This document shows positions 1 through 9,900 of a stretch of DNA of 64,000 nucleotides, piece after piece. The notes under the pieces were generated by a model. It ran no database searches. It had not been told where the DNA came from and saw nothing but the letters and a program-made list of their open reading frames with translations. Numbering within the stretch: position 1 is the first letter of the stretch; every line of letters starts with the position of its first letter. The position numbers and the translations under genes are program-made. Source of the DNA: Nocardiopsis sp. NRRL B-16309 (GTDB lineage: Bacteria; Actinomycetota; Actinomycetes; Streptosporangiales; Streptosporangiaceae); contig NZ_LGEC01000016.1 of assembly GCF_001279585.1 (NCBI RefSeq), forward strand, positions 1 through 64,000. Direction: 5' to 3'.

Positions 1-426
1 CCCTTCTTGCCCCGGTCGACAGGATTCGGACCCGTCAGCTCCCCCCTTTGAGGGCACGCATGTTGACCGAGTCGATCGCGCACCGCGACCAGTCCACCTC
101 GCCGCGGGAACCGAGTTCGTCCAGCACCAGCCGGTGCAGCTTGGCCCACACCCTCGCCCGGGTCCACCCGGTGAAGCGCCGGTGAGCGGTGGGCCCGGAC
201 CGGCCGAACACCGGCGGGAGCTGCGCCCAAGTGCAACCGCTGGTCGCGACGAAGATGATCGCGGCCAGCACCTCACGGTCCCCGTGTCGCCGCCGCCCGC
301 CGCCCTGGGGACGCGTGGGCGCCTCGGGCACCACTCGCTGGAACAGTTCCCACAGCTCATCCGGCACAAGGCGTTCAACCATCGACACGCGGCCAGGCTA
401 CCGAGAATCCAAATGAGATGAACTCT
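1..426 (-). mobile_element. IS5-family insertion sequence, one end (runs off the left edge)
   Basis: This is the 5' end of an IS5-family (IS427-like) element whose remaining part lies left of the window. It contains the first transposase frame at 35-388. The outer boundary is put near 425-426, where an A+T-richer flank begins after a stretch (396-425) that resembles actinobacterial IS5 termini. The other end is not visible, so neither the inverted repeat nor the target duplication can be confirmed. The element stops about 28 bp from the stop codon of the Imm26-like gene, so it sits at the very edge of the toxin island. Confidence 0.7.
35..388 (-). CDS. IS5-family transposase, first frame (OrfA, DUF4096-type N-terminal domain)
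   Basis: This 117-residue frame is the N-terminal half of an IS5 transposase, with the DUF4096-like start (LVPDELWELFQRVVPE) and the segment GCTWAQLPPVFGRSGPTAHR. It ends DSVNMRALKGGS followed by TGA. The -1 frame immediately continues GELTGPNPVDRGKKG, the usual start of the catalytic half, and leaves the window at base 1. The switch falls on an A3-G6 run around 46-54 (minus strand AAAGGGGGG), as expected for programmed -1 frameshifting in this IS group. A random indel is also possible because the rest of the gene cannot be read. Location and orientation suggest no role in the toxin operon. Confidence 0.85.
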   Translation of the reverse strand: MSMVERLVPDELWELFQRVVPEAPTRPQGGGRRRHGDREVLAAIIFVATSGCTWAQLPPVFGRSGPTAHRRFTGWTRARVWAKLHRLVLDELGSRGEVDWSRCAIDSVNMRALKGGS

Positions 427-453
427 AAGAGAATAAGGCAAAAATCCAAGAAC

Positions 454-900
454 TCAGAGCTTCACGCGAAGGGATTCGACAAAATGATTGGGTCGACCCG
501 CATATGAATCAATGATTCTAGATTCAATGTGCTCAAAACTCCATACAGCTTCGGCCTCAAGGCCAATGCACTCACTTGGCTTCGCCGGAACCCTATGCTT
601 AATAGGTTCCACTATTTTGCAGTCGTTTTTCCTTACAGGGCTTTGCCAAAAGAATCTAGGTATCCCAGGAAGATTTCCCTTTGGAATTCGATGAAGAAAT
701 TCCCCCCAACCATGGGCGGCGTAGGCAGATTTTTCGACAGCGACTACGAACATGGGCGACCCTTCCAGCGCGCCGGCATCATCGATACTTACATCCTTCC
801 CATAGAAGGCAACATACGGGAACTCCGCCAACATCAAGGCGTACGCATACTCGTCGCCCCCTACTTTGATCTTAAACAGAGACCCCGGGGAGAATTTCAT
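454..900 (-). CDS. Imm26-like immunity protein for the upstream Rhs toxin
   Basis: This 148-residue cytoplasmic protein has no signal peptide or membrane segment. The N-terminus (KFSPGSLFKIKVGGDEYAYA) matches the pattern of immunity protein 26 (Imm26), which begins G-x-x-F-x-I followed by a G-x-Y/A-Y motif. The gene starts 49 bp after the stop of the giant Rhs gene, on the same strand, with a strong GGAGG five bases before the ATG. That is the standard place for a cognate immunity gene. Its inferred job is to bind and neutralise the C-terminal nuclease tip of that toxin inside the producing cell. The gene is clearly poorer in GC than its surroundings, as is the tip it follows, suggesting that both were acquired as one cassette. 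The family call rests on motif recognition only. Confidence 0.72.
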   Translation of the reverse strand: MKFSPGSLFKIKVGGDEYAYALMLAEFPYVAFYGKDVSIDDAGALEGSPMFVVAVEKSAYAAHGWGEFLHRIPKGNLPGIPRFFWQSPVRKNDCKIVEPIKHRVPAKPSECIGLEAEAVWSFEHIESRIIDSYAGRPNHFVESLRVKL

Positions 901-949
901 CTTTCCTCCAAAATAGCCATTTTACAAATGTCGCCTTACCATTCCTATC

Positions 950-3900
950 CTACAGCCAGCCCCACATCCTCCTTGCAGCATTCATATACCTCGACCTAAA
1001 GGGAGAATCATCACCAATCCCACGAATTGCATTGCCAGAATTACCGCCAGCCGAATGCGATCCTCCAAAAAAATCGATGAGATTTTGCTCCCTGCCCCGA
1101 ATGGCCTGATATGCGATATCACTATGCCTCTGAGGCACAGGCAAGCTTGCTTCCACAGATTGATCCAGAACCGCTGGACCGAATCCTTGCCTGTTCATGT
1201 GATGATTCCTGTCACGCGAAGCAACGATATCAAGCGGGTCACCATAGCCGCGAGATCGCCCTGTATAAACATTCCCGGTCAATGGATCGGTCTTCGTGTA
1301 TGTGACGTAATTGAGCCCATCCCCACAGTTGTGGTTAAGGACGTCCAAGGAACCCACAGTCACGTGGAACGTGTGGATGCCGTGGACAGTCAGGTTATGG
1401 ACCGTGGCAGCCTGCGTCCAGGACTCGACCGCGGAAACCTGCACCCACGTTCCAGCCGAGGTCTGCAGCCACGTCCCCGGCACCAGGTCGATCGCGTCGA
1501 CCCAGGTGTTCAGCTCCGGCACCCAGAACGGGTGGCCGTCCGTGGCGATCACGGCGTCCCCGCCCGCCAGCGGTCCTGGAACCTCCGAGGCACGTTCCGA
1601 GTCAGCCGGCTCCTCCTCGGGGGCCTGGCGCTCCGTGTCGGTATCCACCGTGATCTCGACCAAGGTTTTGGTTCCTGATCCAACGATCGTGGCCAGGACC
1701 TCCCTCGGCCCTTGTTCCCCTGTCTCCGGGTCGGTAGCCAGCACTTCATCGCCAACCTGGACGTCCTCGATCGCTTTGTGCGAACCGTCAGCCATCAGTA
1801 CCGGCGTCCCCGCAGCAAAACTATTGCCGGGGGCACAAGTATTGTCACCCCGACGCAGCCGTGAAAACCAGCCCCTGGCTGAACCAGCACCGTTACGCAC
1901 AACCCGGGACGCAGCCCCCAGAGGAATCGGCCCCGTGGCCAATTCCGCAACCAAATCCGGAACCAGTGAACCGGCCTGGTAGAAACCCGAGTCCGTGCTC
2001 CCGCCAGCACCCAGGTATGCCTCTTCCATTGTAGGCAGACCGAGCTTGTCCAGCGCGTAGTCGGTTACCAGCGCTGGTGGGCTGTAGGTCATTCCTGCCT
2101 GGACCGCGCCTCCACCGAACTCCAGCGCGTCCCAGTAAATACTGCTGCGCAAGTCATCTAGTTCCTCGATGACTTCAGTGAAGGAGTCCTCAACGAACTG
2201 TTCGTGACCGGAGTCAGTAGATTCACTACTGTCAGGACTTGCTGGTCGGGGGTGCGGGGTGGATACAACTCCTTCCAAAACTCTGCCCCAGTCCGGAGTA
2301 GGAGCAGCTACATTCCCGCCGCCGGAACCACCAGAACCGCCACCGCCGTAGCCACCGGAACCCCCGTAGCCACCGTAGCCGCCGTAGCCGCCACCGCCAT
2401 AGCCACCAGAGCCGCCGGAACCGCCAGAGCCGCCGGAACCGCCAGAGCCGCCGGAGCCGCCACAGGATGAGCACCCGGGACCAGCTCCCCCACCCGAACC
2501 AGATCCCTCGGCGGGAAGGTTCGGGCTGTTGTTCTCGGACGGCTTCCAGGGCTGCGGAACGCCCACAATGATGGTTGGCGGTTTACACGTTCCAAGGAAA
2601 CCACCGGGAAAGACGGCATTGATTGGGATACAGAGTGACCAGTGGCCGCTGGGGTCGGTGTTCATCAGCGGGCTGGCGTTGCCGTAGGTGTACCGGTTGG
2701 CCTGGACAGACGGAGTGGGGTTCAGGGTCCAAGAATCGCGTGAGGAGAACCCGCCGGTCGTCGGGTCGTACCAGCGGGCGTGCATGTTCACCCGGCCGGT
2801 GTCCGGGTCGGTGTACTCCCCCTGGAAACCGAGTGACCCAGTGGTCCCCTGCTCGTCGGTGACCTCGCCGAAGGGTGTATAGGTCCGCGATCCCGTGACC
2901 GTTCCCGCGGCCGGGTCCACGGCGGCGATCACGTCACCGTGCGCGTCGCTGATGGAGACCGTGGCGCCGGTGCCATCGGCGGCGGTCGTGGCCAACGGTG
3001 CGCCGTCGAGGTCGAGGGCGATGAGCTCCCCGGAGACGTCGACCGCGTTGTTGCTCTGGTCGGCGTAGCGCAGGTTGTGGCCGCCGCGCTGGATCACCCT
3101 GTTCAGGGCGTCGTAGAAGTAGACGGCCTCGCCGTCGCTGATCATCCGGCCACGGGCGTCGTAGGTGAACGCCGTGGCGGTGCCATCGGACTCCGTGGTC
3201 TGGGCCAGGGTTCCCCTGGCGCTCCAGGTGTAGTCGGTCCCGGCGGCGCTGATCAGGCGGTTGCGTTCGTCGTAGGTCGCCGTGTCCCCACCGGCGGAGG
3301 CGCGGTTTCCGGAGGCGTCCCAGGTGTAGTCGGTGACCGTGCCGTCCGGGTCGGTCCACCCGGTCAGGCGGCCGACGTCGTCGTAGGTGTAGGTGTTCTC
3401 GCCCTCTCCGGCGATGCCCGCGGTGGTCTTGCCGGTGATCCGGTCGGCGTCGTCGTAGGCGTAGGAGACCGAGACTGCCGGTGCCGGCCCAGGGGCGACG
3501 GTGGAGTCGCTGACCAGGCGCCCTCGGGCGTCGTAGTCGAACGAGCGCTCCACGGCGGAGGTGTCGCCGTAGACGATGCCGTCCAGGCGGCCGGCACTGT
3601 CATAGGAGTACTGGTGGTCGGTGCCGGTGAGCGGGTCGGCCGCGGTGGCCAGGCGCCCTGCGGTGTCGTAGGCGAAGGCGGTGGTGCCTGCGGCGTCATC
3701 ACGCTGGACGAGGCGGCCGTCCGCGTCGTAGGAGAAGGACGCTGTGCCGGATTCGCCGTCGGCGGTGAGGAGTTGGCCGCGGTCGTTGTAGGTGTAGGAG
3801 TTGGCGCCCACGGTCGTGGGCCGACCGGCCAGGTCGTAGCCGAAGGTGTCGGTCTGGGTGGTGGCCTCGGCGCCGCTTCCGGAGACCTGCGTGATGCGTC

Positions 3901-6900
3901 CCAGGGCGTCATAGGCGGTGCTCTGGACGACACCGCCGGGCTTGTGCTCCTCGATGGGTTGCCCGGCCGCGTCGTAGACGGTGGTCCAGGTGCGGTCGGC
4001 CAGGTCCGGGTGGCTGTCGGTGGCCGGTTCGATCACCGACTCCAGCTGCCCGTGCGTGGTGAAGGTGTACCAGGTGGTGTTGCCCCGTCCGTCGGTGAGC
4101 CGGGTGCGGTTGCCCTCGGCGTCGTAGCCGAAGGTCGTGGTGATGGATGTGGTGTCGTCGACCGGTTCGGTGAGGGTGGTGACCCGGCCGATCGGGTCGT
4201 AGTCGCGGGTGGTGGTGTGGCCCAGTGCATCGGTGACCGTGACGGGGCGCGAGTCGGCGTCGTAGCCGGTGCTCGTGGTCGCCAGTGTGGCCCCGGATGC
4301 GTCCTCGATGGTGGTGTCGGTGGGGCGGCCCGCGAGGTCGTGGGAGGTGCGCACGGTAGTGCCCGCGGGGTCGGTGGCGGCGGTGGCCAGCCCGGTTGGT
4401 CCGTAGGCGTAGACGGTTTCCTGGCCTGCCGCGCCGGTCTTCGTGACGGGTTGGCCGGAGGCGTCGAAGGCCGTGGAGGTGCTCACACCCGTCGGGGTGG
4501 TGGTCGAGGTGCGGTTTCCGGCGTCGTCGTAGGTGTAGGTGGTGGTGTGGGCGGCGGGTGTGGGGTGGCGTTCGATCTCAGTCTGGGTGATCTGCCGGCC
4601 GAGGTCGTCGTAGGTGGCCTCGGTGCGGGCTCCGGTCGGTCCTGTCACCGAGAGCTGTTCGCCGAGCAGGTCGTGGGTGAGGGTGGTGACCGGCGCGGTG
4701 CCGCCTTCCTCGGCCGGGGGTTCGGTGATGCGGGCGGGGTTGCCGAGTTGGTCGTAGGCGTAGGTGGTGGTGCCGCCCAGGGGATCGGTCTCGGAAGCGA
4801 TGCGTCCCGCGTTGTCGTAGGTGGTGGAGTGGGTGGAGGTCAGGGCTGTGCTTGAGCCGTCGGGTGTGTAGTCGGGCAGGGTCGTGCTGACCGTGCGGCC
4901 CAGCCGGTCGTAGACGGCGCGGGTGGTGTGTCCGCGTTCGTCCTGCTCGTGGGTGAGTTCACCGAAGGCGTTGTAGCCGAGGGTCGTGGTGGGCCGCGCG
5001 GTGACCGCCTCGGTGTTCCATTCCTCGACATCGACGGCCGGGCTGCGGCTGGTGGTGAGGTTGCCGAGGATGTCGTGGCTGTACTCGGTGGTGGCTCCGC
5101 CGGGTGTGGTTTCCGACAGGACCAGTCCGCGCTGGTCGAGAACCCGGGTGGTGGTGAGGTCCTCGGTGCCGTTCTCGACGGTGCGGCTGGTCCAGGCCCC
5201 GGTGGCGTCGCGCTGGTAGGTGACCTTCTCTGCGCGGGTCCCTCCGGCGCCGGTGAGGGTCTCGGTGAGGACCGCTCCCGTGGCGTCGTGGGTGTAGGCG
5301 GTACGGCGGGCCAGCCCGTCCGGGTCGAGGACGGTGGCGGTGGTCAGGCCGGCGGCGTCGATCTCGTGGGTGGTGGTGACCGTGCCGTTGCCGGTGGTCT
5401 CACGGGTCAGGTGGCCCGCCTCGTCGTAGGTGTAGGAGGCCAGGACGATGTCGCGTGTGGAGCCGTCCTGCTCACGGAAGCCGACGCGCGTCTCCTGGGC
5501 TGTCAGGCCGTCGTCGTAGTAGGTGTACCGGGTGGTACGGCCCATGGCGTCGGTGTGTTCGGCCAGGCGCCCCACGGGGTCGTAGGCGTAGGAGTCCAGG
5601 ACGACGTCGGTGGCGGGCTGTGGGTCGTCGGGGTGACCGGTGTAGCCGGTGAGCACGACCTCGGCCAGGTCGCCGCTGGGGGTGTAGGTGTAGCGGAAGG
5701 TCTCCCCGTCGGCTGTCGTACGCGTGGCCTGGTGGCCGTAGGTGTCGTAGGTGTAGTTCTCCTTCTGGTTCTCGGCGTCGGTGGTCGAGGCCCGTCGGCC
5801 GTGGGTGTCGTAGGTGTGGGTGGTGGTGCGGGGTTCGTCGACGCCTTCGAGGTCGGTGACGGTCTCGGTCAGGACCCGGCCGTCGGCGTCGTAGGTGTAG
5901 GTGGTCGATGCCTGGTGGGAGTCCCCGGTGACGGCGTTGGTGGTGGTCGGTCCGGTCGTGGAGACGAGGCGGGATTCACCGTCGTAGGCGTAGGTGGTGG
6001 TGATGCCGTCCGTGTGGTCATCGGTGACGACGGTGCTGGAGGTCTCCCTGCCGAGGGCGTCATAGGTGTGGGAGTTGACCAGGCCGTTCGGGGCCGTCAC
6101 CCGCGCCAGGTCGCCGGTGGCGGAGTAGGCGTAGGAGGTGACGCCGCCCTTGGCGTCGGTCGCGGTGAGGAGCAGTCCCGCAGGGACGGTGCCGTCTCCG
6201 ACCGCGTCCTCGGTGCCGTCGGTGAAGGTCTGGGTGGTCGACCGGCCTTCGGGGAAATCGTTAGTGGCGGGTGTGGTGGTGGAGACCCGGTCACCGAGGG
6301 AGTTGTAGCCGTAGGTGGTCAGGTACGTGTCGTCGCTCGGTCCGCTGGAGCGGGCGTCGCGTTCGGCGGTCAACTGGTCGTTGCGCGGATCCAGCGGATC
6401 GTCCGCGTTGAGGAAGTAGTCGTAGTAGCTGGTGGAGCACGACTGCTCGTCGTCGGCGTCACGGCAGGTGGTCTGGGAGACCTTGTTGCCGCGCTCGTCG
6501 CGACCGGTTCGGGTCACGGTGCCGTCCGGCGCGGTGGTGGCGGCGAGGAACCCTCCGGTGTCGTAGGCGAACGTCGCGGTGTTGCCGGACACGTCCGTCT
6601 GTGAGAGCAGGCGGTGGCCGTTGAGCGGGTCGTAGGTGTAGTTGGAGTCGCGGTCGTCGGGGTCGGTGACGGTCACCGTGACCGTCGGGTCCTCGGGGGT
6701 CGTCTCCTGGTCGTCGCTCTCCTCGGCGCTGGTCAGGGTGTGGTCGGAGACCTGGTAGGTGGCACCGCCCGAGTCGGTGTACTCGCTGACGCGGTCGTGG
6801 ACGGCATCGTGGGCCAGTTGCACCTGGGTGCGTCCGCTGGGGAGGGTGGCCGTGGTCAGCTTCTGGGAGAGTGTGCCGGCCGCGTGGTGCTCGGCCACCG

Positions 6901-9900
6901 TCTGGGCGCCGAGGGGGCGACCGTAGACGGCGACTTCGTCCATGTCACCGGTGAAGTGCGAGGTGTCGCCGCTGGAGGCGGGCCAATCCTTCCAGTACCC
7001 CGCGCCCGCGTACACATAGCGCTGGTCGTTTTGGGTGATCTCACCGGTCACCGTGTCGACGACGGTGCCGTCCAGGTAGAGGGACTGGTTGTTGCCGGAG
7101 GCGGTCAGGGCGGCGTGGTGCCAGGTGCCGTCGTTCACCGCTGTGTCGGAGGTGATGGGGGCGGCAGTTCCGTTCCAGAGCTGTCCGCGGAGCTTGCCGT
7201 CGGTACCGACGTAGAGCGCTGGGGTGTACGACCCTGTGGTTGCCTCGTCCAGGCTGTGGTTCTGGTAGCTGAACAGCACACCGTCGTCGGTCGTGCGGAA
7301 CCAGAGCTCGACCGTCAGGTAGGGGGTGTCGGTGACCAGCCAGTCCGGCAGCTGCACGCGGGAGGAGGCGCCATTGAAGGTTGCCGCGGTCTCGGGGCTT
7401 CCCTGCAATGCTCCCGGGGTGCCGAGCTGGACGTCCTGGTAGGAACCGGTGTGACGGTCGTCGTCCAGGAGCAGGTCACTGGTGGCGTCGCCCGAGCCCT
7501 CGTCCTCCCCGAAGCGCCAATGGGCGACGGGACCGGCGTCGTGGACGACGGTTCGGTAGTGGGAGCCATCAGTGTAGGTGTAGCTGGTGCACGCGTCCTC
7601 GGCGTCCTCAGGGCCGCAGACCTGGGTGAGCCGATCGCCGTCGTAGGCGTAGGTCCACTCCAGCGGTTCGGTCCCGTTCTCGGGGGCGTCCGTGGTGACG
7701 GTGCTGACCCGGCCGCCGTCCCAGGCGAAGTGCAGGCTGCGGCCACCGGGGTTGGCGACACTGGCCAGCGTGCCGTCAGCGGCGTACTCGAAGGACTGGG
7801 CCCGACCGCGGAAGTCGGTGACCTCGATGATGCGGCCGTCGGCGTCGAAGACGTAGGAGGTCTGGTTCTTGTCGCTCAGACGCCACCCGCCCTCACTGGT
7901 CGTTGTGAGGGTCGCGAAGCTGCCGAACGGGGGTGCGTAGGTGCCGTCGGGGTTGTGTCCGAACCGGACCTGCCGGCCGTTCGGATAGGTGACGACGACG
8001 TTGCCACTACCGTCGTCGTCGGGTTGCACCCGCATGTCGAACCGGGTGCTCCAGCCCGCCCCGAACACGTTGTCGGTACGCGGGTCACGGCTGTTGTAGG
8101 TCCGGTTGACGGACAGCGCCGGTCCGACCGACGAGATCTCGGCGTCGGTGACGGTGGTGGTGTAGTTGCCGACCAGCGGATCGACGTCGCGTCCGGCACC
8201 ACTGAGGCCGACGCCACCGAGGTGGCGGGTGATGGCGGGCTGCTCGACGGCGGTGACGACCGGGTAGTAGGGGCTGGCCGGACTCTCCTGGGTCCCCTCT
8301 CGTGTCTGCACCCGCCAGAGGAACTGCTCGCCCCAGGTCAGAGTGTCCGCGGGAACAGTCCACGTGCGGTCGTCCTGCCACCCCGAGTCGACGCAGTCCG
8401 TGGGTTCCCCGTCGGTGTCGTCGCAGACCTCGAACCAGTACGCCACGGTGGCGTCGGCGGGCCAGTCGTCGATGCTCTCGGCGTCGGCGAAGAGACTGGG
8501 GGTGAGACTGCCGATCTGCCCTCCGGGGCGGGGGTAGACATCGTTGATCCGGGGGCCCACGTCCTGAGAAGTGACGCTGACCGTGGACACGGGCACGCTC
8601 TTATCGGAGAGCCAGCTCTGGTCCTGCAACCGCTGCATGTCGAAGTTGAGCAGGTACTCACCCGGGGGAAGGGAGGGGATGCGGGCGTCGAGAGTGGCCG
8701 AGTCTCCAGGGGTGAGCCGTTCGGTCAGACGGGTGAAGGCGACCGCGTCCAGAAGATCTCCGGTGTCCTTGTCCCGAACGCGGGTGCCCAGTCGCAGTTC
8801 GTTCCAGCCCTGGGGTTCCCAGTCGACGTCACCGAGGTTGGTGACGGTCACGGTGACCTCGCCGCCTTGACCGCCGGTGACCGGTTCGGTCAGGGACCCG
8901 ACGTCGTAGGCGGCGCCCCACGCGCTGTGGGTGATGGCCAGGTAGGGGGCGTTGGCGGACTGACGGCTACCGAAACGCTTCCAGGTGTAGCTGGAGTCGA
9001 AGTCGGCCTGGATCGACAATCCGTGGTTGGTGCTCGAACCGTCGACCCAGCCCTGGACCAGGTCGACGCCGTTCCTGCCGAGGTCGATGGTCTCCCACTC
9101 CGACCCGCCGCAGGTCTCCCCGTGGGCGAACGACTTGGCCGCGACCGCGGAACCGCTGGAGGAGGGACGGTTGTTCCAGGTGACCGTGGTCGCCGACCAC
9201 GATTCCGTGATCTCGTGGACGCGGACCTCGCGCGGGTCGCACTGGGACGACCAGTGGTTGAACAGCCCGAGGTCGGCGTTGAGGATGTAGCGGTCCTCCA
9301 GCTCACTGGTGACATCGCCGAAGCGGATGTAGCTGATGGCCCTGCTGCCGCCACCGTTGTAGCTGCCGACCTTGAGCTCGTCGTCGCCGCCGTAGTTGGT
9401 GTTGGGCCAATCGTCCTGGACGTAGGAGTCCCCGTTGGTGTCGATGTCGGCAACGCTGGGGTCCACCTGGACGGGGTAGACGCGGTCGGGATCGTCGAGC
9501 CAGGCCTCGTCCAGCTCGACGACGAGGGACCACTGGCCGCCGTCCTCCTCCAGCCGGTAGTGGACGTCACCGGAGACGGCGGGGCCGCCCGTCTGCGGAT
9601 CGTGGGAGGAGTCCTCCATCCACCCGGTGGGGATGATCGCCTGTGCCTGCCGCTCTGTGTCCAGGAAGACGACGGCTCCCTGGTCGTCCAGCTCCGGGAC
9701 CAACCCGTTGAGCTCGAGCGGGAAGGCCCATTCCCGGGGGGCGTTGGGCGAGTTCAGGATGATCGTCTCCTTGACCATCCCTGGCGCGGCCTGCAGTGTC
9801 AGGTCGGCGTCGGGCCTGACGTCCTCATAGCGGATAGTGTCTTCCTGGACACGTCCTACGACGTCGGAGGCGTCGTCGACACCGAATGTGACGCTGTGTT

